A DNA stretch of 64,000 nucleotides, taken from assembly GCA_035764005.1 (NCBI GenBank), contig DASTZZ010000055.1, positions 62,001-126,000 on the forward strand. Reading direction: 5' to 3'. This DNA is from Terriglobales bacterium. Its GTDB lineage: Bacteria; Acidobacteriota; Terriglobia; Terriglobales; Acidobacteriaceae. Positions 33,436 to 42,409 of the stretch are shown piece by piece. The first letter of the stretch is position 1; the number at the start of each line of letters is the position of its first letter. A program made the translations under genes and the position numbers. The notes beneath the pieces are model-generated. The model was not told where the DNA came from. It did not search any database and worked only from the letters and a program-made list of their open reading frames with translations.

Positions 33436-35304
33436 ATGGGCCTCAACCGCTTGAAAGCAATGGTTCATCGCATATCTCATTTCCTTCGGCAATCTTCTCT
33501 CCTGAGCATTCTGGTCTTAACCTTGCTCTCGCCTGCCTTATGCCAGAACGAATCCAAACTCGACTACACAGTCACCTTTGCAGACGCGGTCCATCATCGT
33601 GTGCACGTCAGCATGACCTTCGATCCTGAAGGCGCAGGCGATGCCATTCAACTTCCAGTTTGGAACGCGCTGTACCAGGTACGCGACTTTGCGAAAGACG
33701 TGATCTCAGTAAAGGCTTCGACGCAATCCGGGGAGACGCTTCCTCTTCATCAGGTCGATAAAACCACTTGGGAGTTTCGTCCGAAGCCAGGATGGGTTGT
33801 GATCGATTACGACATCGTGCTCGACGAGGCTGGTCCGTTCGGCGCCCAGTTCAACCAGCATCACGCTTTTCTGAACTTTGCCGAGTTGCTGATGTATCCA
33901 ACAAACGGTCGCGAACTTCCCATTTCGGTTCGCCTGCAGCAAATTCCAGCGCAATGGAAGCTCGCGACGCCGCTGCCGTGGGATGAGCTGCCTGCCGGAC
34001 CTGGCATTCCATCCGGCTACTTACTACGTGCCGCTAATTACGATCGATTAGTGGATAGTCCTGCAGAGTTGAGCAACTTTGCAGAGAGCGATTTCACGCA
34101 GGATGGGGCAAAGTACCGCGTCGTCATCGACGCCGATCCGGCTGATTACACCATGCTTCCGATTGTGAATTTTCTAAAAAAGATCACCGCGGCCGAGACC
34201 TGGTGGATGAACGATCGGCCATTCGACACCTACACCTTCATCTATCACTTCCCGCATGGACCTGCCGGCGGCGGCATGGAGCACGCGTACGGTACCGCCA
34301 TCGACCACTCAGCAAACGATCTCCAGGACTTGAAAAGTCTCGAATCGACCAGTGCGCATGAATTCTTTCATCTCTGGAATGTGAAGCGGATCCGTCCACA
34401 ATCGCTCGAGCCGATCGATTACACGCGCGAGAACTATACCCGCGCGCTGTGGTTCAGCGAAGGGGTCACAAGTACCGTGGGCGATCTCGCATTACTCAAG
34501 GCAGGCCTGCTCGATTCGACCGAGTATTTGCGTCGCCTGGCCAGAGGAATCACCGTCCTACAGTCTCGGCCGGCGCACCTAACGCAGTCGGCAGAGCAGT
34601 CGAGTCTGGATACCTGGCTGGATAAATATCCGGACTACCGCACGCCGGAGCGCAGCATCAGCTACTACAACAAAGGAGAGCTTCTGGGTGTGCTGCTCGA
34701 TCTGAAGATTCGCGAGGACTCGCATGGCGCGCATTCACTGCGCGATCTTTTTCAGGGGATGAATCGCGATTATGCGAAGCAAGGCAAGTTCTTTCCCGAT
34801 TCGGAAGGAGTGCGTGCTGAAGCGGAAAAACTCACCGGAAGCGATCTGCGCGAATTCTTCGAACAATACGTGGCGGGCACGACCGAACTGCCGTATGAGG
34901 ATCTATTCAAGACAGTCGGGTTTGTCCTCGCCAAACAAAACCAAACCGTTGCCGATCCCGGCTTCACGGCGAATCGCAACTTTCGCGGGCCGCTGGTGAT
35001 CGAAGAGGTTTATGGCGACGAAGCACGAAAAGCCGGGCTGCAAGAGAGTGATGAAATCGTCAGCATCGATGGGCGCACGCCCCTGCGAGGACTCGACCAG
35101 CAATTCGAAAATTCCAAACCCGGAGCCACGGCGCGAATCGTCGTAATGCATCATGGAGGGCGAAGAGAAGTTTCACTGGTTTTGATCCAGCGGCAGATCG
35201 AAGCGTACGTTTTCCGTGATCTGCCGGGCGCGACTGCCGCGCAGTTCGCGCGCCGCGATGCCTGGTTGCATTCCGAAGATCAGCCCGCCCGCTCTGCTCC
35301 ATGA
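33436..35304 (+). CDS. M61 family (glycyl aminopeptidase-like) metalloprotease with PDZ domain
   Basis: A 622-residue exported protease. The signal segment is at about residues 17-35 (RQSSLLSILVLTLLSPALC). The zinc site HEFFHLWNVKRIRP starts at His308, with the third ligand glutamate in WFSEGVTSTVGD. A C-terminal PDZ domain follows (ARKAGLQESDEIVSIDGRTP). M61 proteases are periplasmic or membrane-associated; substrates are mostly unknown. Its stop overlaps the plsC start by four bases. Confidence 0.92.
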   Translation: MGLNRLKAMVHRISHFLRQSSLLSILVLTLLSPALCQNESKLDYTVTFADAVHHRVHVSMTFDPEGAGDAIQLPVWNALYQVRDFAKDVISVKASTQSGETLPLHQVDKTTWEFRPKPGWVVIDYDIVLDEAGPFGAQFNQHHAFLNFAELLMYPTNGRELPISVRLQQIPAQWKLATPLPWDELPAGPGIPSGYLLRAANYDRLVDSPAELSNFAESDFTQDGAKYRVVIDADPADYTMLPIVNFLKKITAAETWWMNDRPFDTYTFIYHFPHGPAGGGMEHAYGTAIDHSANDLQDLKSLESTSAHEFFHLWNVKRIRPQSLEPIDYTRENYTRALWFSEGVTSTVGDLALLKAGLLDSTEYLRRLARGITVLQSRPAHLTQSAEQSSLDTWLDKYPDYRTPERSISYYNKGELLGVLLDLKIREDSHGAHSLRDLFQGMNRDYAKQGKFFPDSEGVRAEAEKLTGSDLREFFEQYVAGTTELPYEDLFKTVGFVLAKQNQTVADPGFTANRNFRGPLVIEEVYGDEARKAGLQESDEIVSIDGRTPLRGLDQQFENSKPGATARIVVMHHGGRREVSLVLIQRQIEAYVFRDLPGATAAQFARRDAWLHSEDQPARSAP

Positions 35305-36038
35305 TCGCACTGATCCGCACGATTGCCGCTGTGCTCTTCACCTGCGTTTTCACATTTCTTGGAGCGCTGATCGGCTTCCCGGCAACATGGCTCACCGGCA
35401 GTGCCGACACGCTCTTCGCGATCGCCATGTGGATCACGCGCACCGGCCTGAGCATCGCCGGAGTACGGATTGCGGTCGAAGGTCTGGAGCAGATCGATGC
35501 CGACGCAACTTACATCTTCATGTGCAATCACGTTTCGAATCTCGATCCTCCGATTCTCATTCCGAAGCTGCCGCGCCGAACCTCAGTATTGGTAAAGCAA
35601 GAACTGTTTAAAATCCCCATTCTTGGACGAGCCATGCTCATGGCCGACCTGGTTCCGGTGGACCGGCGCAATCGTGAGGCTGCGGTGAACAGCATGAGAG
35701 AGGCTGAGCAGGTGATGGCTCGCGGTTTGAACATGACAGTGTTTCCGGAGGGAACGCGCTCGCGCGACGGCCGCCTGCTGCCGTTCAAGAAAGGCCCGTT
35801 CTATCTTGCAATGGACAGCGGCGTTCCTATCGTTCCCGTAACGATACTCGGCTCTGAATTGCTCATGCCGAAAGGAAGCAGCACAATCCATCCTGGATTG
35901 GTGAGCTTGAAATTCCATTCTCCGATTTCCCCGAGGCAGTTCGCAGAAAAAGAAGAATTGATAGCCGCAGTAAGGCGAGGGATCGCGTCGGGACTACCTC
36001 CCGCTTTGCGCGAAGCGGATCTTGATACTTCTGCGTAA
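35301..36038 (+). CDS. plsC: 1-acyl-sn-glycerol-3-phosphate acyltransferase PlsC
   Basis: It adds the second acyl chain to lysophosphatidic acid in phospholipid synthesis. The N-terminal membrane helix is followed by motif I NHVSNLDPPIL (HX4D), the loop with GRAMLMADLVPVDR, motif III FPEGTRSRDGRLLPFKKG and motif IV VPIVPVTILG. Length 245 residues is normal. It overlaps the M61 gene start-to-stop, and its last 45 bases overlap the end of a convergent dehydrogenase gene. Confidence 0.94.
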   Translation: MIALIRTIAAVLFTCVFTFLGALIGFPATWLTGSADTLFAIAMWITRTGLSIAGVRIAVEGLEQIDADATYIFMCNHVSNLDPPILIPKLPRRTSVLVKQELFKIPILGRAMLMADLVPVDRRNREAAVNSMREAEQVMARGLNMTVFPEGTRSRDGRLLPFKKGPFYLAMDSGVPIVPVTILGSELLMPKGSSTIHPGLVSLKFHSPISPRQFAEKEELIAAVRRGIASGLPPALREADLDTSA

Positions 36039-37196
36039 CATCTCGCGCAAGAAAATGTCTGCTGGAACGTCTATCTCCTGCCGAATCCCGCCGCGCTTCC
36101 CGATCACGCCGCTCACCATCATCTGCAGCACTATCGAGGCCGGCCATGCTGTGGTGCGCATCATCGAGGTCAGCCCGCTCCGGCGATCATATTCATCGAC
36201 CATGGTGTAGGAGAGCACCCGTTTCCCTACATGAGCTTCAATGCGCATGATCGTGACGTCCGGCTCTTCGCCTGAAAGTTTTTCGAGAAACAGATGAGAA
36301 GTCAGCTCGCGCGGAGTCACTTCGCCCGAGTCGAGCCTGCGCTTTTCGCCGGAGAAAAATCCAAAGTCGTAAAGACCGCGAATCAGTTTGTAGTGGTCGG
36401 GATACCGTAGCGTCTTCTCGAAGCACTCACCGACTTCGCCCTGGAAGGTCTCCGGCATCGTGGAAGTTCCACCGGAGGTGTGAAATGCGACCAGCGGCTG
36501 AAAGCCCCGCAGGCGAAACTCCTCCGGCTCAGTCAACGGCTCGATCTCTACGATTTTGCCTTTCTTCAGCACGCGGGCCGGCTCAACATATTCATTGATT
36601 AAGCCTTCGACCGAGAACACAAGCTGATATTGAAATGGAGGTCGAGGAGTCTTGGGCAGTCCTCCGACATAGAGCTTCAACGCATCGATTGTCGGGGGCT
36701 TCCCCCGCCGCGCGCTGCTGCGATCGGGCTTCTGCTCGATGCGCAGACGCCGCACCAGATCGCCTGCCAGAATGCTGGCCATGCCTGGCGAGAGACCGCA
36801 ATCAGGAGCGAGTCCGATACCATTTTTTTCCGCTTCAGCACTCATCATTAACGTTTTGCGGACAACGGTGTTGTTGCCACCCAGATCCGCGAAGTGACAG
36901 CCTGCTCCAACGGCAGCGCGAGCAAGTGCAATATTGAAAAAGTACGGAACAGCCGAGAGAGCGCCGTCGTGGCCGCGCATCAGAGCCGCAGCAACGCTCT
37001 CGTCGGCAGCATCGATTGCGACTGGCCGAACCGCAGCGCCTTTTTTCCCATGCGTCTTTGCGATGAACTTCGCCGCCTCCTGAGCTTTTTCCAGATCGGC
37101 ATCCGCCAACGTGACGAGTTCGACTTCGTGCGAACGCGCCATGTCGAAGGCCGCCGCCGATCCCATCATTCCAGCCCCGATTACCAGTAGCTTCAT
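35994..37196 (-). CDS. Saccharopine dehydrogenase-like NADP-binding protein
   Basis: A 400-residue cytoplasmic protein with a Rossmann N-terminus (KLLVIGAGMMGSAAAFDMAR) and the family segment VGAGCHFADLGGNNTVVRK, followed by LAPDCGLSPGMASILAGDLV and a C-terminal substrate domain. Homologues include lysine dehydrogenases and saccharopine reductases; the exact substrate cannot be told. The gene converges with plsC and shares 45 bases with it. Confidence 0.82.
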   Translation of the reverse strand: MKLLVIGAGMMGSAAAFDMARSHEVELVTLADADLEKAQEAAKFIAKTHGKKGAAVRPVAIDAADESVAAALMRGHDGALSAVPYFFNIALARAAVGAGCHFADLGGNNTVVRKTLMMSAEAEKNGIGLAPDCGLSPGMASILAGDLVRRLRIEQKPDRSSARRGKPPTIDALKLYVGGLPKTPRPPFQYQLVFSVEGLINEYVEPARVLKKGKIVEIEPLTEPEEFRLRGFQPLVAFHTSGGTSTMPETFQGEVGECFEKTLRYPDHYKLIRGLYDFGFFSGEKRRLDSGEVTPRELTSHLFLEKLSGEEPDVTIMRIEAHVGKRVLSYTMVDEYDRRSGLTSMMRTTAWPASIVLQMMVSGVIGKRGGIRQEIDVPADIFLREMLRRSIKIRFAQSGR

Positions 37197-37293
37197 CCGA
37201 TGTTCGCTCCCGAACTGAACCGGTTATATGAATTCTTGGCAGAAGAAACTACGGAGTGTAAACGAGGAGGGGCTTACTGCAAAGTCTTGTGAT

Positions 37294-37458
37294 TCAGCCG
37301 ATGCCAAGCTCGTCGGCAGCTTCGAGAGGCGTGCCACAGCGGCGGCAGATGACTGCCGAGCAATCTCCACAGGTAAGCGGATCGGTAACTTCGACGGCAC
37401 ACTGTGGACAGTACAGAACGTGCTTGCCGTTCGACGACGCTGGAGGTGTAGCGGACAC
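37294..37458 (-). CDS. Small zinc-ribbon protein
   Basis: The minus strand encodes 54 residues reading HVLYCPQCAVEVTDPLTCGD, then CSAVICRRCGTPLEAADELG. Three CxxC pairs (CPQC, CGDC, CRRC) form a zinc ribbon of a kind often seen in small adaptor-like proteins. GTG at 37458 is the probable start; there is no strong ribosome site. It lies 47 bases after the cupin gene and is probably co-transcribed with it. Confidence 0.7.
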   Translation of the reverse strand: MSATPPASSNGKHVLYCPQCAVEVTDPLTCGDCSAVICRRCGTPLEAADELGIG

Positions 37459-37505
37459 GTCCAGCAGCGTATCACACGAAGAAATGAGCGCGGCGGTGCG
37501 GATGG

Positions 37506-37886
37506 CTACTCGTCGCCGGTCGGAATGATTCCAGCATTCTCGACCATCAGAATCACGGTTCGCTGCGGAGCGCGAGTGCGGTGCAGCACCCCTTTGGGAA
37601 CAACAAAGCCCTGTCCAGGGGAGAGCTCGACATCGCGTGCTTCGAGATCGATCAGCAACTTGCCATCGACAACATAAAAGAATTCATCATCGTCGTCGTG
37701 CTTGTGCCAGTGATACTCGCCTTCGATTACTCCCAGGCGCACCACCGAAGCATTCACTGCACACAAGGTTTGGTTGTACCACTTGTGCGGCGCGTTTGCG
37801 GCAAGTGAATTGATGTCGATTACTTCGAGGGCTTCGTACAGGACATTCAGACGGGTGTCGTAGGGAAACTGCCGCGCGGTGCTCAT
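37506..37886 (-). CDS. Cupin-domain protein
   Basis: A 126-residue beta-barrel protein with cupin motif 1 GEYHWHKHDDDDEFFYVVDG (metal-binding His, His, Glu) and motif 2 PGQGFVVPKGVLHRTRAPQ. Small single-domain cupins bind a divalent metal and have many functions; none is indicated here. The start at 37886 is preferred, giving the usual N-terminus (MSTARQFPYDTRLNVLYEAL); a longer reading begins at 37931. Confidence 0.85.
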   Translation of the reverse strand: MSTARQFPYDTRLNVLYEALEVIDINSLAANAPHKWYNQTLCAVNASVVRLGVIEGEYHWHKHDDDDEFFYVVDGKLLIDLEARDVELSPGQGFVVPKGVLHRTRAPQRTVILMVENAGIIPTGDE

Positions 37887-37961
37887 GAGTGAAATGATAT
37901 GCGCACTCTCAACGAGCAGCGATTTATTCATCCCAGCTCACAAGCCCGACAGAACTTGAAC

Positions 37962-38564
37962 CTACTTCTCGACGATGACCAACTGTCCGTTTTCCACCCT
38001 GAGATCACTCACAAACTCGGGCAGCTTAAGTTGCTCGTGCGTGGCCGGATCGGAAAGCTTCTTTTGAACCTGCTCTTGAACTATGGATATCGGAACAGGC
38101 ATGCTCCCGATCTCGAAGCTTGTAGGAATAAAATCAACGTACCCGTCTTTGCTGCCTATGCGTCCGCTCAAGGTGACGACGACATCCTTCCCCGCGACTT
38201 GCGTTGTGAACTGGCTCTTGACCTGATCGCCATCGAATACAACCTGCTGATCTTTCAGCGGCACCTGATCGGTCGAGATTCCCGCTTGGGACCTCAGCGC
38301 GGCTGTCTGTGCGGGCTGCGGATTCGAAGCGGCGAATGCTGCGGAGACTTCGTCGGAAGTAATTCGCGTCTCCACACCAGTCTGCCCGCTCTGGTGCGCT
38401 TGCTCGAGATCGCTCAGCTTACTTTGGAACGAGTTCGCATTCGCGATGACTTGTGCAGCGGGGGCTTGGCGTGACACCAGTCGTTTCGGATGTTGCAGCA
38501 TGAGGCCGATGGTAATCACGGCTGCAGCGAGAATGAACCAGCGAACAACCCGGTAGATCTTCAA
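37962..38564 (-). CDS. Membrane-anchored hypothetical protein
   Basis: 200 residues with an N-terminal membrane helix (VVRWFILAAAVITIGLMLQH) and an extracytoplasmic domain. It includes GVETRITSDEVSAAFAASNP, QVAGKDVVVTLSGRIG and a C-terminal LKLPEFVSDLRVENGQLVIV. The pattern is faintly like DUF2140/YpmS or lipid-binding proteins, but no clear family match is seen. Confidence 0.65.
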   Translation of the reverse strand: MKIYRVVRWFILAAAVITIGLMLQHPKRLVSRQAPAAQVIANANSFQSKLSDLEQAHQSGQTGVETRITSDEVSAAFAASNPQPAQTAALRSQAGISTDQVPLKDQQVVFDGDQVKSQFTTQVAGKDVVVTLSGRIGSKDGYVDFIPTSFEIGSMPVPISIVQEQVQKKLSDPATHEQLKLPEFVSDLRVENGQLVIVEK

Positions 38565-38733
38565 ACGAGGCTCCAGGCAAAACTGTGGAGCCTACAACAT
38601 CACAGAACGGACCGAGCGAGTAGATTACCTTCGGGCAGTTCAGTTATAGAGCAGATACAGGGCCTGCAAATGAGTTCCAAGCGACCGCGCACTTACTTGA
38701 AAACAGAGCGCCGCCACAGATGCTGGCCGCCGG

Positions 38734-39096
38734 CTATGCGGCCTGCGGCAATTTCCCTTCCGGCGTGAGCTTATCCACGAGCGCAGGAAGAATGTGCGCA
38801 AGAGCAACGCTGGCGATTGCAGGAGGAATGCCGACGCGATTGGCGATGTCCTGGAGCCGGTCCTGTCCAATCAATCCCTGAACCTGCTGCGGAGCGATCG
38901 GCTGGTTCGGCCCACTTCCAATCCAGGACTGCACAATTCCACCCAGCCCTTGTGAGTGCGCGTTGTTCAGCATTGAGGAGAGTCCCGCATGATTGGCAAA
39001 CATGTCCATCGCGGTCTGCACCAGGCTCGCGTGCTGCTGCTGGTTGACCTCGGAGTGCTGCTCGACTGCTCCCATTACCGCGTCGAAGATGCTCAT
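38734..39096 (-). CDS. YidB family (DUF937) protein
   Basis: 120 residues with [20 protein letters not shown], then [20 protein letters not shown] and [20 protein letters not shown], the DUF937/YidB pattern. The homologous E. coli YidB has no settled function. It is divergent from purQ. Confidence 0.88.
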   Translation of the reverse strand: MSIFDAVMGAVEQHSEVNQQQHASLVQTAMDMFANHAGLSSMLNNAHSQGLGGIVQSWIGSGPNQPIAPQQVQGLIGQDRLQDIANRVGIPPAIASVALAHILPALVDKLTPEGKLPQAA

Positions 39097-39188
39097 GTGT
39101 TCGCTCCTCCTGCTTGGAATTCAGATGGAGAGATGGACTGCAAATCATCGCCGGTTGTCCCGCCTGCACTGCTAAACTGGATTTACCC

Positions 39189-39884
39189 ATGAAATTCGGC
39201 GTACTCGTCTTCCCCGGATCGAACTGCGATCACGACGCCTACTACTCGATCGAATCGGCTGCTAAGCAGCCAGTCACATTCTTGTGGCACGCCAGCCATG
39301 ATCTTGAGAACTGCGACGCCATCATCGTGCCTGGCGGTTTTGCCTACGGTGACTACCTGCGTACGGGCGCCATTGCGAAGTTTGCTCCCATCATGCAAGA
39401 AGTGAGCCGCTTCGCTGCGAGTGGCGGACTCGTGCTCGGCATCTGCAATGGCTTCCAGATTCTCTGCGAAGCTGGAATGCTGCCGGGGGCGCTGCTGCGC
39501 AATGCAGAACTCAAATACATCTGCAAGCCGGTGAACCTTCGCGTGGAAAACGCTGACACGCCTTTCACCAACACCTGCCGCGAAGGCGAGGTGCTGGAAA
39601 TCCCCATCGGCCACATGGAAGGCAATTATTTTTGCGATGCGGAAACCCTGGCTCAGCTCAAGCGCGATCGCCGAGTCATTTTCCGTTACTCCACCGCCGA
39701 TGGAAAAATTACGCCGGAAGCCAATCCCAACGGCTCACTCGATAATATCGCCGGCATCTGCAACGTAGGACGCAATGTGCTCGGCATGATGCCCCATCCA
39801 GACCGCAGCGCCGATCCCATTCTGGGAATGAGCGACGGCGTGCGCATCTTCCAGTCGATGGTCGGCGCTCTCGCGCACAGATAA
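39189..39884 (+). CDS. purQ: Phosphoribosylformylglycinamidine synthase subunit PurQ
   Basis: The glutaminase subunit that feeds ammonia to PurL in purine synthesis. The class I amidotransferase signature is [20 protein letters not shown] with the nucleophile Cys; the N-terminal [14 protein letters not shown] and the C-terminal GMMPHPDRS (catalytic His) are intact. The ATG at 39189 gives the standard N-terminus. purS and purL are not in the window. Confidence 0.96.
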   Translation: MKFGVLVFPGSNCDHDAYYSIESAAKQPVTFLWHASHDLENCDAIIVPGGFAYGDYLRTGAIAKFAPIMQEVSRFAASGGLVLGICNGFQILCEAGMLPGALLRNAELKYICKPVNLRVENADTPFTNTCREGEVLEIPIGHMEGNYFCDAETLAQLKRDRRVIFRYSTADGKITPEANPNGSLDNIAGICNVGRNVLGMMPHPDRSADPILGMSDGVRIFQSMVGALAHR

Positions 39885-39887
39885 CCT

Positions 39888-40196
39888 ATGGACCGCGTTG
39901 CCATGCTGCAGGAAGTCCTTGCGCACAATCCGAAAGACACGTTCGCGCGTTATGGGCTGGCGATGGAGTACGTCAATCTAGGAGACACATCGACTGCTCT
40001 GGCGGAATTCCGAACCCTTCTCGAAGCCAATCCCGACTACGCCGCCGGCTATCAAATGGCGGCACAAACCTTGATGAAAGCCGGTCGCGATGAGGAAGCG
40101 CGGAAGATGCTTGAGGACGGCATCGCCTGCGCCATCCGCATCCGGAACCAGCACGCACGGTCGGAGATGGAAGCGATGCTGGATGAGCTGCGCTGA
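39888..40196 (+). CDS. TPR-repeat small protein
   Basis: 102 residues with two or three TPR-like helical hairpins (AMLQEVLAHNPKDTFARYGL; TALAEFRTLLEANPDYAAGY; AQTLMKAGRDEEARKMLEDG). It starts three bases after the purQ stop and is probably co-transcribed with it. It is likely a protein-interaction scaffold; partner unknown. Confidence 0.8.
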   Translation: MDRVAMLQEVLAHNPKDTFARYGLAMEYVNLGDTSTALAEFRTLLEANPDYAAGYQMAAQTLMKAGRDEEARKMLEDGIACAIRIRNQHARSEMEAMLDELR

Positions 40197-40273
40197 TCGA
40201 GCGCATGCATTATCTGCGTTTCGACCGCACTCCGCCTGCATTTATTCACGTCGATCCTACGATGCTCTCTAGG

Positions 40274-40450
40274 TCTGTCATCCTGAGGCCCTGTTTTGGC
40301 CGAAGGATCTCCCGCAATGCTTCAAACTTGAATGCTGTCGCGTGGCTCTGACCACAATCATGAGTTCTAGGTGGAGGAGCCTGGCGAGGGCATTTCAGTC
40401 TGAGACATTGCGGGAGATCCTTCGCGCGAAAGAGGCGCTCAGGATGACAG
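40274..40450. repeat. Palindromic intergenic repeat, family 1, copy B
   Basis: Left arm CTGTCATCCTGAG (40274-40286) with CGAAGGATCTCCCGCAATG; right arm CATTGCGGGAGATCCTTCG and CTCAGGATGACAG (ending 40450). The arms match those of the copy at 30514-30694. It fills the space between the TPR gene and the next minus-strand gene. Confidence 0.86.
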
Positions 40451-40489
40451 GAGCTGAGAACATCGCGAAATATCGTGAAGAGTGCAGCC

Positions 40490-41323
40490 TTAAGGCTGAA
40501 TTCGCGCTAATTCTTTTCGATAGAGTTCGTTCTGCGGAAATTCCTGAGAGAGTCCGGCCAGGAGCTGGCGAGCAGTGTTTCGATCTTTGTCGCGCAACGC
40601 CGCAACAGCGAGCAGCAGGCGTGCGTAAGGGGCGAGATAGTGCCCTTTTGTAGCCGTCAGCCGAAGTTTCTGCAATCCCTCTTCCCTATCCGTCTGCGCG
40701 CCGCCGAGTCGAAGAATCCAGCGGACCGGCGCCGAATTCAGACTTAGCAAATAGTTCTCAACGCCGACGGCCAAATACGCGTCGTAGCATGAGGGATCGG
40801 CTGCCAGAAGGCGTTCCGCAATGGAACGCGAACTCTTCATGTAGCTCAGTGCGGAGAGATTCTTCTTGTCGATGAGCGCGACGTAGTCGCCTTCCAGCCC
40901 ATTCGACATCACCAAAGCGAGCAAAGCGCGAGAATCCTGCGGCTTTGCCGCCAGAGTCCTATTCGCAACTTCCCTCGCCTTGGTCAGTTCCGCCTGGAAC
41001 GCAACCCGGATGGCGGGATCTGGCGAGAGCTTTGGACGCTTCTCGAATTTCTGATCGTCGATGAACAGATCCGATTCGAGAATCTTCAGCCGATTGAACT
41101 CAGAAAAAAGATATGCAGCTGCATTGGACGCGTGGCCGAGTGGATCATCCGGATAACTCTGTTCCCACTCTGAAAACGTGTGGTGAGCGCCTGCGAAATC
41201 CAGGTTGTACATCTGTTGGAATCCGCTGTTCAGATCGGACGGAATGTCGGTCGCGAATAACGAACAGCCTAAGAGCAGATAACAGAGAGCGGCTGCGAGT
41301 TTCCATTTCGAAGAGGCGATCAT
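40490..41323 (-). CDS. Secreted TPR-like protein of unknown function
   Basis: 277 residues with a signal peptide (SKWKLAAALCYLLLGCSLFA) and helical repeats: FQQMYNLDFAGAHHTFSEWE, LAPYARLLLAVAALRDKDRN. The pattern is TPR-like with degenerate repeats. It faces the family 1 palindromic repeat at its 3' end. Confidence 0.72.
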   Translation of the reverse strand: MIASSKWKLAAALCYLLLGCSLFATDIPSDLNSGFQQMYNLDFAGAHHTFSEWEQSYPDDPLGHASNAAAYLFSEFNRLKILESDLFIDDQKFEKRPKLSPDPAIRVAFQAELTKAREVANRTLAAKPQDSRALLALVMSNGLEGDYVALIDKKNLSALSYMKSSRSIAERLLAADPSCYDAYLAVGVENYLLSLNSAPVRWILRLGGAQTDREEGLQKLRLTATKGHYLAPYARLLLAVAALRDKDRNTARQLLAGLSQEFPQNELYRKELARIQP

Positions 41324-41477
41324 TACGGTGTTCGCGCCTTAGAAGGCTAACGTGAACTTATGCCCGATTACCACAGTGTGAACCACCGAAGACAAAGAAA
41401 GTTGTGCTGAAGCGGTCAGAAGGTTGGGAGCGGTGGGGCATCGCCGCCCCACCTCACTCATTACTCTCGCGTGGAGT

Positions 41478-42212
41478 TTATCGGGGCGTAGTCGAACTCG
41501 TCCCGCTAGGACAGTTGGTCGAAGTGGCTCCAGCCGTGGTCGAAGTCGTTCCGGCCGATGAAGTCGTTCCATTTTGGGTATTCGTCGTCGTGCCGCTGGT
41601 CGCAGGAGTCTGAGCACAATTCGTCGTGGTTCCTGCTGCGCCCGGTGTTCCGGTTGAGCCCATCGTTGATCCGGTGGTGCTGGTCGTGCCCGTGCTGCCG
41701 GTCGCGCCTACCGAGCTGCCGGTAGATCCCGTTGTTCCAGTCGTGCCCATAGTGCCGGTCGAGCCTGCGCTCGCGCCGGTCGATCCCGTAGTGCCAGTCG
41801 TCGAATTCGGTGTGGTCGCTGCGCCCGAGCTGGGTAAATTTGCAGCCCCGGAGCTCGGAAGATTTGCGGCTCCTGAACTGGGCAGAGAAGCTGCTCCCGA
41901 GCTTCCTGTGGTCGTGCTCTGAGTAGTGCCGATTCCGCTTGAATTAGTCGTTGAAGTTGTACTCGGGTTAGTAGTCGTCGATCGTCCTACCGTGCTACCC
42001 GGAGTTGTCCCGGCTGTCGTACCCGTCGTACCGACGGTTCCTCCCACTTGAGTATTTTGCGAATTCATTGTGCCGGTTGCGTTTGCTGTTGTTCCCGCGC
42101 CTGTGTTGGTGCTGCTGCCGCCGATACCAGAGCCTGTGGAGCCGGCTGTTTGCGCGCCGGCCCAGGCAAAGGCTGCCAGCATAGTTGGAGCTAGAAGCCA
42201 TGTTCGTTTCAT
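41478..42212 (-). CDS. Gly/Ser/Thr/Ala-rich low-complexity secreted protein
   Basis: 244 residues: a signal peptide (RTWLLAPTMLAAFAWAGAQT) followed almost only by Gly, Ser, Thr, Ala and Asn. Tandem copies of SSGAANLP (8 residues) stand near the middle. Two Cys residues occur near the C-terminus. It resembles surface or spacer proteins; no domain is recognised. The repetitive DNA may be prone to slippage. Confidence 0.7.
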   Translation of the reverse strand: MKRTWLLAPTMLAAFAWAGAQTAGSTGSGIGGSSTNTGAGTTANATGTMNSQNTQVGGTVGTTGTTAGTTPGSTVGRSTTTNPSTTSTTNSSGIGTTQSTTTGSSGAASLPSSGAANLPSSGAANLPSSGAATTPNSTTGTTGSTGASAGSTGTMGTTGTTGSTGSSVGATGSTGTTSTTGSTMGSTGTPGAAGTTTNCAQTPATSGTTTNTQNGTTSSAGTTSTTAGATSTNCPSGTSSTTPR

Positions 42213-42409
42213 TCTTGATCCCTCTGCGTTTTGAATTCGGCATCTCTGCCGTGTGAAGGAAAAGTTCTATCGTTCGGTTCGATTCCCGGCCTTTCGCGCA
42301 CGATGCTTCCGGGTGAGCTCACAACGGCAGCCCGAGCCAGAGCTGCGCCGCAGCAGCGAATACTCTGGGCCAAGACAAACACTGCGCTTCTCTCTTCATC
42401 AGAGATGTT

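Noticed and set aside
33173-33454. A 93-codon open frame between mpl and the M61 gene.
   Set aside because: It runs through the palindromic repeat and encodes a Ser/Arg-rich product with no ribosome site.
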